Positions 36,302 through 46,144 are shown, counted from the stretch's first letter. The stretch is DNA of 64,000 nt from an uncultured Collinsella sp. (GCA_959602645.1 CAUGTZ010000007.1:1-64000), one strand, 5' to 3'. Program-made: numbers and translations. The notes: a model not told the origin generated them from the sequence alone.

Positions 36302-37134
36302 GAAAGATCGTATCGGTCCTGAGCGCCGCTGTGCTTACGCTTACGCTGTGCGCCTGTTCTTCGGGATCTTCTACCTCTTCCATTACCGTGGCCGGCTCCA
36401 CGACCTGCCTTCCTATCGCCGAAATTGCGGCAGAGGGCTTTAAGGAGGAGACCGGCATCGACGTGCTCGTTTCCGGTTTGGGTTCTTCCGCCGGCATCGA
36501 AGCCGTCAGCGCTGGCACGGCCGATATCGCCAGCTCCTCCCGTGGACTCAATGCCGACGAACAGGATCTGGGCCTGACTCCCATCGTCATTGCCCACGAC
36601 GGTATCGCGGTCATCGTGAACGAAGACAACCCCGTCGATAACCTCTCGACCGAGCAGCTCCGCGATATCTATGCCGGCAAGATTACTAATTGGAAAGAGG
36701 TCGGTGGCGAGGACCTGAAGATTCAGGTCATCAACCGAGACGAGGCGTCCGGCACGCGTGAGGCTTTTCGCACCATCGTGATGGACGGCACCCCGTTCGA
36801 TCGCCGCTCCGCCGTTCTTTCGGGCACGGGCCAGGTGCGCGACGTGGTGTCTCGTTCGCGCGGGGCTATCGGCTACATTTCGCTGGGCTTCGTCGATAGC
36901 CTCAACGCCAAGACCTCGGTCAAGGCCGTCTCGGTCAATCATGTTGAGGCGTCCGAGAAGACGGTCGCAAGCGGCGGCTATCCCATCTCGCGCGACCTTT
37001 ACTTCTTTGTGAAGGGTGCGCCTTCGCAGCAGGCACAGGATTACATCGACTACGTCACGTCCGAAAAGATGGACAAGCAGATTCGCGAGGCGGGCTTTAT
37101 TCCCGTTACCAACGACGAGAAGGGGAGTGAGTAG
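36298..37134 (+). CDS. pstS: Phosphate ABC transporter substrate-binding lipoprotein
   Basis: Extracytoplasmic phosphate receptor of the Pst transporter. 278 residues with a lipoprotein signal peptide: KIVSVLSAAVLTLTL followed by lipobox LCAC with the lipidated Cys near residue 18. The mature part shows ITVAGSTTCLPIAE, GLGSSAGIEAV, ASSSRGLNADE and VINRDEASGTREAF, the phosphate-contact segments of the family. Its ATG lies inside the pgeF stop. Confidence 0.95.
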   Translation: MRKIVSVLSAAVLTLTLCACSSGSSTSSITVAGSTTCLPIAEIAAEGFKEETGIDVLVSGLGSSAGIEAVSAGTADIASSSRGLNADEQDLGLTPIVIAHDGIAVIVNEDNPVDNLSTEQLRDIYAGKITNWKEVGGEDLKIQVINRDEASGTREAFRTIVMDGTPFDRRSAVLSGTGQVRDVVSRSRGAIGYISLGFVDSLNAKTSVKAVSVNHVEASEKTVASGGYPISRDLYFFVKGAPSQQAQDYIDYVTSEKMDKQIREAGFIPVTNDEKGSE

Positions 37135-37135
37135 C

Positions 37136-38062
37136 ATGGAAGCACAGGAAAACTCCCAGACTGAGCAGAATGTTCAGACGCCCAAGAAGCGCGAACTGGC
37201 GCTTGTATCGCGCAGTACCTATATCAAGGAGAAGGCGCTGCAGTGGATTTTCTTTGCCTGCGCGTTCTTGGCGGTCGTTACCGTCATCCTGATTTTTGTC
37301 TTTACCACGTACTCGGCGCTGCCCGTCTTTACCGACATCGGTCTGGCGGACTTCTTTAGCTTTACGTGGGCGCCCTCCGAGGGCCACTACGGCATCATGT
37401 CGCTGCTGGCCGGCTCGGGTCTCGTGACCGTCGGTGCGCTCGCCATGGGTGTGCCCCTGGGCGTGGGCACGGCTGTGTATCTGGTCGAGATTGCCGGCAA
37501 GCGCGTGCGCAAACTCATCAGCCCCGCCGTCGACCTGCTGGCGGGCATCCCTTCTATCATCTATGGCTTCTTTGGCATGATCATCATTCGTCCGTTTATC
37601 GCGCAGCTGACCGGTGGTCTTGGCTTTGGCGCACTGACGGCGTGGTTCGTGCTCGCCATCATGATCGTTCCCACCATTACCACGCTTACCATCGATGCCC
37701 TCAATTCCATTCCCATGGGCATTCGCGAGGCATCGTATGCCATGGGTGCCACCAAGTGGCAGACCATCTATAAGGTCGTGCTACCTGCCGCCAAGCTGGG
37801 TATCGTTGATGCCATCGTGCTGGGTATGGGCCGTGCCATCGGTGAGACCATGGCCGTGCTCATGGTCGTGGGTAACGCTCCGGTCATCCCGGACAGCATC
37901 TCGAGCCCCATCTCGACGCTTACGAGTCAGATCGCGCTCGACATGAGCTACTCCTCGGGCCTACATCGTTCGGCGCTGTTTGGCATGGGTGTGGTCCTGT
38001 TTATCATCTCCGCCGCACTGGTGGGTATTGTCCGTCTGCTTTCCAAGAAGAAGAGGGGGTAG
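37136..38062 (+). CDS. pstC: Phosphate ABC transporter permease PstC
   Basis: One of two membrane subunits of the Pst channel. 308 residues with six membrane helices from residue 36, after a charged cytoplasmic N-terminus. The EAA-type loop that contacts PstB is GIREASYAMGATKWQTIYKVVLPAA. It begins 1 nt after the pstS stop; GGGGAG sits about 9 nt before the ATG, within the end of pstS. Confidence 0.95.
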   Translation: MEAQENSQTEQNVQTPKKRELALVSRSTYIKEKALQWIFFACAFLAVVTVILIFVFTTYSALPVFTDIGLADFFSFTWAPSEGHYGIMSLLAGSGLVTVGALAMGVPLGVGTAVYLVEIAGKRVRKLISPAVDLLAGIPSIIYGFFGMIIIRPFIAQLTGGLGFGALTAWFVLAIMIVPTITTLTIDALNSIPMGIREASYAMGATKWQTIYKVVLPAAKLGIVDAIVLGMGRAIGETMAVLMVVGNAPVIPDSISSPISTLTSQIALDMSYSSGLHRSALFGMGVVLFIISAALVGIVRLLSKKKRG

Positions 38063-38065
38063 GCT

Positions 38066-38971
38066 ATGTCCGATTCCGTTGACACGACGGTCGATACGAC
38101 CTCGTCGCGCGAGCGCATCAAGCGTGCCCTTTCCCACGGCAAGAAGGGTCGCATTAACAAAGACCTGTCCAACAAGATCATGCTCGGCGTGTTCCGTGCC
38201 GCGGCATACATCACCACGCTGGTGCTGGTCGCTATCATCGCCTACGTGGTCATTAACGGCCTGCCGCATATCTCGCTCGACTTTATCTTCGGTTGGCCCC
38301 AGGGCGTCAACGCCGAGGGTGGAATTTGGCCCACGATCGTCTCGACCGTCTATGTGACGGCGCTCGCCATGCTTATCTGCACGCCGATCGCTGTGCTGGC
38401 AGCCGTCTATCTTGCCGAGTACGCCAAGCAGGGCAAGGTCGTCGAGCTCATTCGCTACGCTGCTGACGCTTTGGCCTCGGTGCCCTCCATCGTTATGGGC
38501 CTGTTTGGCTACGCCTTGTTTGTCGAGGCCATGGGCCTGGGTCTTTCGATGGTCTCTGCCGCTCTGGCACTCGCGCTCTTGATGCTTCCCATCGTCATGC
38601 GCACCACCGAAGAGGCCATTCGCGCCGTCCCGCGCTATATCCGTTGGGGCGCGTACGGCCTGGGCGCCACCAAGTGGCAGGTTGTCTCCAAGATTGTGCT
38701 TCCTTCTGCCTTTGGCCGTATTGCCACGGGCATTGTCCTTGCCATCGGCCGTGCCATTGGCGAGACCGCCGTGGTGCTCTACACCATGGGCCAGGCCATC
38801 AATCTACCTATCTCGCCGCTCGATTCCGGCCGCCCCATGACCGTTCACCTGTACCTGCTTGCCAACGACGGCATCAACATGAACGCAGCCTACGGCACCG
38901 CGCTCTTGCTGATGGTGATCATTCTGGCCTTCAACCTGTTTGCGCGCTTCCTGTCGCGCAAGCGTCGCTAG
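38066..38971 (+). CDS. pstA: Phosphate ABC transporter permease PstA
   Basis: Second Pst membrane subunit, 301 residues, six predicted helices. The coupling loop is PRYIRWGAYGLGATKWQVVSK, with GRAIGETAVVLYTMGQ in a later helix. The N-terminal ~45 residues are hydrophilic (Ser, Thr, Lys, Arg). It lies 3 nt after pstC in the same operon. Confidence 0.95.
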   Translation: MSDSVDTTVDTTSSRERIKRALSHGKKGRINKDLSNKIMLGVFRAAAYITTLVLVAIIAYVVINGLPHISLDFIFGWPQGVNAEGGIWPTIVSTVYVTALAMLICTPIAVLAAVYLAEYAKQGKVVELIRYAADALASVPSIVMGLFGYALFVEAMGLGLSMVSAALALALLMLPIVMRTTEEAIRAVPRYIRWGAYGLGATKWQVVSKIVLPSAFGRIATGIVLAIGRAIGETAVVLYTMGQAINLPISPLDSGRPMTVHLYLLANDGINMNAAYGTALLLMVIILAFNLFARFLSRKRR

Positions 38972-38983
38972 TTAAGGAGTCCC

Positions 38984-39787
<804 letters not shown>

Positions 39788-39879
39788 TCGGTGCGACTAG
39801 TCCCAAGCCGATCGGACCTGGTCCGGTGCGTATTCACTGTGCGGGCTGCATGACCGCACCCAACTGATTGGAGTGAACC

Positions 39880-40737
39880 ATGCGCAAACTGTTTTCCCGT
39901 CAGCTCGTCGAGGCCCGTCACGAGATGCTGAGCATCTATGAGGCCGTCGATCTGGCTCTCCACGATGCCGTGAAGGCCTATGTGACCGACGACCGCAAGC
40001 TCGCCACCAAGACCAAGAAGCGCACGCTTTCGATTGACGCGCGCTGCGCCAACCTGGAGGCCGTCTGCTACAACCTGATCGCCACGCAGTCACCGGTCGC
40101 CTCCGACTTCCGCCTGCTTCAGACGATCATCTACGTCGACTTTAACCTGCAGCGCATGACCGATAAGGTCCGTCAGATCTGCCGTGCCACGCGTCATATG
40201 ATCAAGGCCGACATCTCGCTGCCCAAGGAGCTTGTCGGTACGGTTGAGGCCGAGGCTGAGGCCGTCTACCAGGTGCTGGGCTCTTCGCTTTCTGCGCTCG
40301 TCACCAATGATATGTCCATCATCTGCAACCTGGCCGTCGAGGACGAGCCAGTGCACGCTGCCTACGAGAAGTTCTTCCGCACCTTTAACCGTATGGATAC
40401 GGGCGACTTTATGGACGACGACAGCAACTATGACGACCTGCGCCGCGCCATCATGGTTTCGCGCTACCTCGATCGCATCGCTTCCATTTCCATCGATGCC
40501 GCTTGCCGTCTGACCTTCCTGTTGACTGGTCAGCGTATGAACGCCGGCGATATCGCCCGCACTGATGAGGACGAGCTCGAGAGCATGCGCGTGCCTTCGG
40601 GCGAGGGTGTTATCATGAGGCCCGCCGTCGACGCGCGCTACGTTGCCAAGGTGCCCGCCAACGAGGTCAGCGAGGGTCTTCGCTACCTGCTCGATCATCT
40701 TGAGGACGAGGACGATGGCGAGGACGACGAGGAGTAA
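39880..40737 (+). CDS. phoU: Phosphate transport regulator PhoU
   Basis: Cytoplasmic helical protein that couples Pst activity to PhoR/PhoP signalling and phosphate homeostasis. 285 residues, longer than the usual 215-240. Two three-helix PhoU repeats are followed by an extra C-terminal part ending in an acidic tail EDEDDGEDDEE. Each repeat shows the metal-binding type segment (for example SDFRLLQTIIYVDFNLQRM and YDDLRRAIMVSRYLDRI). 92 nt after pstB with TTGGAG upstream. Confidence 0.9.
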   Translation: MRKLFSRQLVEARHEMLSIYEAVDLALHDAVKAYVTDDRKLATKTKKRTLSIDARCANLEAVCYNLIATQSPVASDFRLLQTIIYVDFNLQRMTDKVRQICRATRHMIKADISLPKELVGTVEAEAEAVYQVLGSSLSALVTNDMSIICNLAVEDEPVHAAYEKFFRTFNRMDTGDFMDDDSNYDDLRRAIMVSRYLDRIASISIDAACRLTFLLTGQRMNAGDIARTDEDELESMRVPSGEGVIMRPAVDARYVAKVPANEVSEGLRYLLDHLEDEDDGEDDEE

Positions 40738-40774
40738 GTAGCCCCGTTCGTCGAAAGATTGTAAATACCTAAGT

Positions 40775-40812
40775 GAGCGCGGCCTTGCACATGCGGGGCC
40801 GCGCTCTTGCGT
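40775..40812 (+). terminator. Terminator of the pst operon
   Basis: A perfect 10-bp stem (40775-40784 with 40797-40806) and 12-nt loop, followed by TTGCGTT. The T-run is weak. Confidence 0.65.
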
Positions 40813-40856
40813 TAGCATGGGACTACTTGTTTGGCTGTCAGCGGAGGCGATTGGCA

Positions 40857-41594
40857 ATGGATAACTATTTGGATTTGATGCGCGCTCGCCGCGAGCAGAT
40901 TCTGGAACGTTTTTATGCGGCGCTCGATCGCGCGGGCCGCCCCCACGACGCCGCGCGCCTCATTGCCGTGTCCAAGACCGTTGGTGTCGATGAGACTGTT
41001 GCTGCCATCCAGGCGGGGTATCGCCATTTTGCCGAGAACCGCCCGCAGGAGCTGGTTCGCAAGCTCACGGGTCTGGCGGAGCATCCGGAGCTGCCCGAGG
41101 TGCGCTTCGATATGATCGGCAACCTGCAGACCAATAAGATCAATGCGTTGCTGGGCTCAGCCGAGCTGATTCACTCGGTGGGTTCGCTGCATCTGGCACA
41201 GGCGATCTCGAGCCGTGCTGTCCGCAAGATTGAGGCAGGCGAGCTCGCCGGCCCCCAGCGTGTGCTCATCGAGGTCAATGTGAGTGGTGAGGAGTCGAAG
41301 GGAGGCTTTTCGCCCGATGAGATTCGCGCCGCCGCGGGTGAGCTTGCGGAACTTGAGGGAATTTGCGTACAGGGGCTTATGACTATGGCGCCCCGGGGGA
41401 ATAAGGATGTGGCACGCCGCACCTTTGCGGGGCTTCGTGAGCTGAGGGATGAGCTGGAGGCGGCGCATCCCGATTTGAACCTGCCTGAGCTTTCCTGCGG
41501 CATGAGCGAGGACTTTGAGCCTGCCCTTGAGGAGGGCTCTACGCTCGTTCGCCTGGGCAGGGTAGTATTTAGCCCGGAGTTTGCAGTAAAATAA
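40857..41594 (+). CDS. YggS family pyridoxal-phosphate homeostasis protein
   Basis: A PLP-binding TIM-barrel protein (PLPBP/YggS), involved in PLP and amino-acid homeostasis. 245 residues. The PLP Lys lies in ARLIAVSKTVGVDE at about residue 37. Other family marks are HFAENRPQELVRK, FDMIGNLQTNKIN, HSVGSLHLAQAI, VNVSGEESKGGF, LSCGMSEDFEPAL and the phosphate-binding RLGRVVFSPE end. GGAGG precedes the ATG. Start of a yggS-sepF-yggT-divIVA group, as in many Gram-positives. Confidence 0.93.
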   Translation: MDNYLDLMRARREQILERFYAALDRAGRPHDAARLIAVSKTVGVDETVAAIQAGYRHFAENRPQELVRKLTGLAEHPELPEVRFDMIGNLQTNKINALLGSAELIHSVGSLHLAQAISSRAVRKIEAGELAGPQRVLIEVNVSGEESKGGFSPDEIRAAAGELAELEGICVQGLMTMAPRGNKDVARRTFAGLRELRDELEAAHPDLNLPELSCGMSEDFEPALEEGSTLVRLGRVVFSPEFAVK

Positions 41595-41654
41595 GGCTCT
41601 GAAGTGCGCACTGATTATCGGGGCGCCTGCACTAAACCGCGAGAGGACACAACC

Positions 41655-42377
41655 ATGGGCTTCCTTGACGAGATTAAAAATAAGATGCACCTGGGCGGCC
41701 AGCAGGGTTACGACCAGGGTTATGGCCAGGACGACGACTACGGCTACGATGACGGCTATGACGATAGTTATCAGGGCAACGGCTACGGCGGTGCTTCGGG
41801 CGAGGGCTTCTACACCCAAGACGAGCCGAGCAACGGCCTGCTTGGTCAGACGCGCCGCGGTGAAGCTGAGTCGGTTGCCGTGTATACGCGCTCCGGTCAG
41901 CTGGTCGGCGATGACTCCCGCCATGCCACGACGTATAACCCGCCTTCGCGCTCGCAGGACAGTGTTGCGAGCGGTTATCGTCCTGGTGCCTATGACACGC
42001 CGTCGAGCTACGCCGAGAACACCCGCGCCCGTGCCGCCGCTGCACCCGCGCCTGCACCGAGCGATGCCTCGGCCTATGCGAGCAATATCATCAACGCCAC
42101 GCCGCAACTGCCGGCCTATGTCCTGCGCCCCGAGAGCTATGACGACGTGGAGACCGTGGTGCGCCGCGTTCGCACCAAGCAGCCTGTCGCACTGATTTTT
42201 GTGGGCGTACGCACCGAAGTTGCCAAGCGCGTCTTGGACTTCTCTTACGGCTTTGCCTGCGGTCTGGGCGCCACGGTCAAGGAGGTAGGCGACCGCGTGT
42301 TCATGGTGCTGCCCGCCGGTTGCGAGGTCAAGGATTCGGACCTCAAGAAGCTTCGTACCGACGGCTACCTTAAGTAA
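41655..42377 (+). CDS. sepF: Cell division protein SepF
   Basis: Membrane anchor and organiser of FtsZ filaments. 240 residues: a short N-terminal amphipathic segment GFLDEIKNKMHLG for membrane binding, a long disordered region rich in Gly, Tyr, Asp, Ala and Pro (about 15-145), then the compact SepF core (about 150-240) with PESYDDVETVVRRV, RTEVAKRVLDFSYGFACGLG and FMVLPAGCEV. It would bind the FtsZ C-terminal peptide. The stop codon is in the same frame as the yggT reading frame 21 nt downstream. Confidence 0.93.
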   Translation: MGFLDEIKNKMHLGGQQGYDQGYGQDDDYGYDDGYDDSYQGNGYGGASGEGFYTQDEPSNGLLGQTRRGEAESVAVYTRSGQLVGDDSRHATTYNPPSRSQDSVASGYRPGAYDTPSSYAENTRARAAAAPAPAPSDASAYASNIINATPQLPAYVLRPESYDDVETVVRRVRTKQPVALIFVGVRTEVAKRVLDFSYGFACGLGATVKEVGDRVFMVLPAGCEVKDSDLKKLRTDGYLK

Positions 42378-42398
42378 AGACAAGACGAGGAGATTCCC

Positions 42399-42680
42399 AT
42401 CAACATCTACACTATCGTCCAGCTGGTCAACACGCTGTTCAACTTCTATTCCACGCTCATTGTCGTCTACTGCTTTATGACGTGGATTCCCATGAAGCAG
42501 GGTGGTTTACTTCAGGATATTGCTGCGGTGCTCGATAGCGTGTGCGGTCCGTGGCTCAACCTGTTCCGTCGTTTCATTCCGCCGATGGGCGGTATCGATT
42601 TTTCGCCGGTCGTTGCGATTATTGCGTTGCAGTTGGTGCAGAGGCTGGTTCTGCAGCTTCTTATAGGTATACTCGTATAG
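42399..42680 (+). CDS. YggT family membrane protein with a non-standard start codon
   Basis: Small inner-membrane protein with two hydrophobic helices; YggT proteins sit beside sepF and divIVA and affect division or osmotic tolerance. The frame encodes INIYTIVQLVNTLFNFYSTL and then MTWIPMKQGG, PWLNLFRRFIPPMGGIDFSP and a second helix, which is the full YggT pattern. No ATG, GTG or TTG lies between the sepF stop and an internal ATG at 42477, which would delete helix 1. GAGGAG stands 6 nt before an ATC at 42399, making it the likeliest start; ATT at 42393 is an alternative. The drawn gene gives 93 residues. Confidence 0.75.
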   Translation: MNIYTIVQLVNTLFNFYSTLIVVYCFMTWIPMKQGGLLQDIAAVLDSVCGPWLNLFRRFIPPMGGIDFSPVVAIIALQLVQRLVLQLLIGILV

Positions 42681-42741
42681 AACTGACTTTGTAACTTACG
42701 TCGGGCGTGTAGCGCCGAGGCGATGAAAAAGGAGACTTGTT

Positions 42742-43419
42742 ATGGCTATTACCCCTGCAGACATCCAGGCTCAGACTTTCTCTGAGGCCAAGCGTGGCTA
42801 CGATCCTGCCGAGGTTGACGTCTTCTTGGAGACGCTGTCCTCCGAGGTTGACGCTATGCTCGCTAAGATCGTCGACCTTAAGGGTCGTCTGACTGCTACC
42901 GAGCAGCAGCTTGCCGATGCACAGGCTCAGCTTGCCCAGGCTCAGGATGCCACCGCCCAGGCCGTTCCCGCCGCCCCCGTGGCTGCTCCCGCCCCTGACT
43001 TCTCCGCTCAGGAGCGCCAGATTTCCGCTGCGCTGATCGCTGCCCAGCAGACCGCTGAGACCATCGTCAACGATGCCAACGAGAACGCTGAGCGTATCCG
43101 CAACGAGGCTGACGCCAAGGCCCGCGAGGTTATCCGCCAGGCTCTGACCGAAAAGCAGGCCGAGCTCGAGGAAATCGACCGTCTGAAGGCTTCCCGCGAG
43201 GAGTTCAAGGCCGAGTATCTCAAGCTCATCCAGCACTTTATGGACGACGCCCAGAACTCCTTCCCGGCCGACCTCATGGCCTCCACGCCGGTCGGTTCTG
43301 CCGCTTCTCCCGCGGTGACCGTTCCCGCCGCCGAGCCGCTGCCCGTCGCCGATCCAGTTGTCCCCGTGGCCGATCCCTTTGCCCCGATCGACAACTTTGC
43401 TGCCGACGACCTGGACTAA
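42742..43419 (+). CDS. divIVA: DivIVA domain-containing protein
   Basis: Coiled-coil polar/septal scaffold that senses curved membrane. 225 residues. N-terminal DivIVA domain with ITPADIQAQTFSEAKRGYDP and VDVFLETLSSEVDAML, a coiled coil at about 30-70, an Ala/Pro linker, a second coiled coil at about 90-160 rich in Glu and Ala, and a Pro/Ala/Val-rich acidic tail. AAAAAGGAG precedes the ATG. Last gene before a strong terminator. Confidence 0.92.
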   Translation: MAITPADIQAQTFSEAKRGYDPAEVDVFLETLSSEVDAMLAKIVDLKGRLTATEQQLADAQAQLAQAQDATAQAVPAAPVAAPAPDFSAQERQISAALIAAQQTAETIVNDANENAERIRNEADAKAREVIRQALTEKQAELEEIDRLKASREEFKAEYLKLIQHFMDDAQNSFPADLMASTPVGSAASPAVTVPAAEPLPVADPVVPVADPFAPIDNFAADDLD

Positions 43420-43448
43420 CATTCGGCCTACAATTTAGTGCCTAGAAA

Positions 43449-43475
43449 GGACCCGCAGCTTGCGGGTCCTTTTTT
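43449..43475 (+). terminator. Terminator of divIVA
   Basis: A perfect 9-bp stem (43449-43457 with 43461-43469), 3-nt loop, then TTTTTT. Confidence 0.92.
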
Positions 43476-43586
43476 ATGACTGTGCCGGGGTGCGTAACAT
43501 AAAAAACCGAGCCCTGCACATAGTGGCGCAGAACTCGGCGAACGGGTGAGCGGTCAAGGGTAGGTTTTAAGGCATGTCCCAAAAAT

Positions 43587-44117
43587 CTACTTGAGGAGGA
43601 AGTCGGAGAGGGGAATGGTGCGGGCCTCGCGATGCTCGGGGTCTGCGATGTGGTCGGCAGGATAGCCACAGACGAGCATGTGATAGGGATAGACACCCTC
43701 GGGCAGGTTGAACTGCTCGCGGGCTAGCTCGGGCTTAAAATGGCACACCCAGCACGTTCCTAGACCCTGCTCCTCGGCTTCCATCAGCATCTGATCGCAA
43801 ACAATCGAGGTGTCGATAGCGCTGGAGTTTATCTGGTCATAGGGGCGCACCCAAGCGTCTTCGGTAACGCTACAAATGAGGAAGACAAGCGGAGCCCCAA
43901 AGATAGACCCATCACGAGCAAACCGAGGCTGACAAGCAGCAGCCTTCTCCAGAAGCTCGGGCGTATCCAACACTATCACACGGGTTGGATGATTATTACA
44001 AGCAGAAGGAGCAATCCGCCCAGCCTCAACAATGGCATCCACCACAGCTTGCTCAACAGAACGATTCTCAAACTCGCGACAAGAATACCGAGACCGAGCC
44101 AGATCCAAATAAGACAT
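43587..44117 (-). CDS. Nitroreductase family protein
   Basis: FMN-dependent oxidoreductase of the nitroreductase fold, 176 residues. N-terminal LARSRYSCREFENRSV is the FMN phosphate-binding signature, with APSACNNHPTRVIVLD, and the C-terminal half shows EEQGLGTCWVCHFKPE and LVCGYPAD. It probably works as a dimer with NAD(P)H; the true substrate is unknown. The start at 44117 has AGGAGGG upstream; the frame is open a further 22 codons as a hydrophobic stretch that lacks a ribosome site and is not part of the family. Confidence 0.9.
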   Translation of the reverse strand: MSYLDLARSRYSCREFENRSVEQAVVDAIVEAGRIAPSACNNHPTRVIVLDTPELLEKAAACQPRFARDGSIFGAPLVFLICSVTEDAWVRPYDQINSSAIDTSIVCDQMLMEAEEQGLGTCWVCHFKPELAREQFNLPEGVYPYHMLVCGYPADHIADPEHREARTIPLSDFLLK

Positions 44118-44403
44118 ACAAGCCCTCCTAAAATTAAAAATCAAACAAACCAAAAGTAACCCAAAGAGTACCCAAAGCAGCAATCAGCCAAACGCTCATC
44201 AAGGGCCAAAGTGTCCGAACGGGTACCAAAGGTCCCTTCAGCCAAACCCCCATCGCGCTAAATCTATCAGCCAAAGTTCCCAATGGTGGTGCATAAGGGA
44301 GCGGGCCCGGCCACTAATAACCTTTTGAACGACTCTGCTTGCAGCCGGAGTGAAAAAGGTTATTAGTGGCCGGGCCCGCGACCGGTGGGACATGTACCCC
44401 CAA
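44118..44403. other. Intergenic stretch between nitroreductase and DUF47 genes
   Basis: About 286 bp without a gene. It holds an A-rich stretch next to the nitroreductase start, three loose CAGCCAAA repeats (44185, 44239 and 44268) and the long inverted repeat at 44301-44379. Confidence 0.5.
44301..44379. repeat. 26-bp perfect inverted repeat
   Basis: Arms 44301-44326 and 44354-44379 are exact reverse complements around a 27-nt spacer that itself contains CTGC-TT-GCAG. It lies between the converging ends of pit-DUF47 and the upstream side of the nitroreductase gene. It could be a REP/MITE-like element or a very strong hairpin; no transposase is nearby. Confidence 0.8.
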
Positions 44404-45027
44404 TTAACTGTTCTTCATGACAATCGAATCCACGACATCGGCCACATTCTCGCAGCAGTCGGCGCAGTACTCCAGGAAGGCGTACACGTCACGCCAAGCG
44501 ATGACCTCGAGCGGGTCCTTGCCGTTAACGTGCAGGTTACGCATGGCGTTGATATAGAGCTCGTCGGCCTCGGACTCGATGGTGTTGATCTGGATGACGA
44601 GCTCGCGCAGCGTTTTGGACTTGCGGTAGTTAGGCAGCTCGACCATCAGGTCTTTCATGGCGCGGCAGGCGTCGGTCACCTTGTGGGCGATCACGATGGC
44701 ATCGGGATGGATGCTCTGGATGTTGGTGAAGTAGACGCGCTGCACGACGCCCTCGATGCGGTCGAGCACGGTGTCGAGCGAGCAGCTCATCAGGTCCAGA
44801 TCCTCGCGCTCAAGCGGGGTGATAAAGGCGGTGAGCAGGGCGTCCTCAAGCTCATGGTGCTTCTTGTCGGCCGCATGCTCGATCGCATGCATCTTGTCGA
44901 GCATATCGTGAATCTTTGCGGGATCGAAGTTCTCGAAAATCTTGGTAAGCAGCTCGGCGGCCTGGACGGCGAGGTCGGCGCAGGCGACGTAGTTGTCAAA
45001 GTAGAACGAATCGGGTTTCTTTGCCAT
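44404..45027 (-). CDS. DUF47 (PhoU-like) Pit accessory protein
   Basis: A 207-residue helical protein of the DUF47/TIGR00153 family, related to PhoU and found beside Pit transporters, where it modulates low-affinity phosphate uptake. Recognised segments: EHAADKKHHELEDALLTAF, FITPLEREDLDLMSCSLD and VDSIVMKNS at the C-terminus. It follows the transporter by 67 nt on the same strand; AAAGGA stands before the ATG. Confidence 0.9.
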   Translation of the reverse strand: MAKKPDSFYFDNYVACADLAVQAAELLTKIFENFDPAKIHDMLDKMHAIEHAADKKHHELEDALLTAFITPLEREDLDLMSCSLDTVLDRIEGVVQRVYFTNIQSIHPDAIVIAHKVTDACRAMKDLMVELPNYRKSKTLRELVIQINTIESEADELYINAMRNLHVNGKDPLEVIAWRDVYAFLEYCADCCENVADVVDSIVMKNS

Positions 45028-45094
45028 GAGTGGGTCCTTTCGAGGCGAAGACGGGTGGGCGAGGTGTTACGGTCCGGATGGACGTTCGGTTTGA

Positions 45095-46144
45095 CTAGAG
45101 GAACATCATGAACAGCTTGGCCATGACAAAGCTGATGAGTCCGCAGGCGGGGAAGGTGAAGAACCAGGTGAACATCATGTCCTTGACGACGCCGAAGTTG
45201 ATGGCCGAGAGGCGTTTGACGGCACCGACGCCCATGATGGCGCAGGTCTTGATGTGCGTGGAGGACACGGGGATGCCGGTAAGGGTGGCAAGCAGCAGGT
45301 TCGCGGCGCCCGCCAGGTCGGCGGAGAAGCCCTGGTACTTTTCGAGCTTGACCATGCTCTGGCCAACGGACTTGATGATGCGCTCGCCGCCCACGCTGGT
45401 GCCGATGCCCATGGTGGCCGAGCATAGCAGCATAATCCAGATGGGGATGCCGGCATCGCCGACGCTCGTCTGGCCGCTGGCAAAGGCCACGCCTAAAAAG
45501 AGCACGCCGATGAACTTCTGTCCATCCTGCGCGCCGTGCATAAAGCTCATGGCCGCAGCGCTCGCGATCTGAGCGTATTTAAAGAAGACATTGGCACGTC
45601 GCCTGTTGGCGGCGGCGAAAAGAATCGAGACGAGCTTGCACAGGACCCAGCCCATGACAAAGCCCAGGCCGATGGAGAGCGCCAGGCCGTAGATGACCTT
45701 CATCCACTCGTGGACGTTGACGCTGCTCGCACCGCCGAGGGCGATGGCGGCACCGGTCAGGCCGGCGATAAGGCTGTGGCTTTGCGAGGTGGGGATGCCA
45801 AAACGCGACGCTGTGGCGCCGTAGACGACGATGGAGAACAGCGCCGCGCACAGACAGGCGAGCGCCATGGTGCTGTTTCCGCCAAAGTCGACAATATGGG
45901 AGATGGTGTTGGCGACGCTCGCGTTAAAGTGCGTCATGATGAGCACGCCAAGGAAGTTGAATGCGGCACTCATGAGAATAGCGGCGCGGGCGGGCATGCA
46001 ACGCGTAGTGACGCAGGTCGCGATGGCGTTGGGTGCGTCGGTCCATCCATTGACGAAGATGGCGCCGAGCGCGAGGATCACGGTGACGGCAAGGACTGGG
46101 TTCGACACAAGTTGGCCGAGGAAGGTTGAGAACGTTACGTCCAT
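45095..46144 (-). CDS. pit: PiT family inorganic phosphate transporter
   Basis: Low-affinity, ion-coupled phosphate permease with about ten membrane helices, 349 residues. The two PiT repeats show GWTDAPNAIATCVTTRCM near the N-terminus and AQDGQKFIGVLFLG in the C-terminal half; GIPTSQSHSLIAGLTGAAIA and GIPVSSTHIKTCAIMGVGAV complete the signatures. Paired with a DUF47 protein; it complements the pst operon 7 kb away. Confidence 0.93.
   Translation of the reverse strand: MDVTFSTFLGQLVSNPVLAVTVILALGAIFVNGWTDAPNAIATCVTTRCMPARAAILMSAAFNFLGVLIMTHFNASVANTISHIVDFGGNSTMALACLCAALFSIVVYGATASRFGIPTSQSHSLIAGLTGAAIALGGASSVNVHEWMKVIYGLALSIGLGFVMGWVLCKLVSILFAAANRRRANVFFKYAQIASAAAMSFMHGAQDGQKFIGVLFLGVAFASGQTSVGDAGIPIWIMLLCSATMGIGTSVGGERIIKSVGQSMVKLEKYQGFSADLAGAANLLLATLTGIPVSSTHIKTCAIMGVGAVKRLSAINFGVVKDMMFTWFFTFPACGLISFVMAKLFMMFL

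Noticed and set aside
44185..44275. Three CAGCCAAA repeats as a regulator array
   Set aside because: Spacings of 54 and 29 bp are irregular and the motif is short; chance is as likely.
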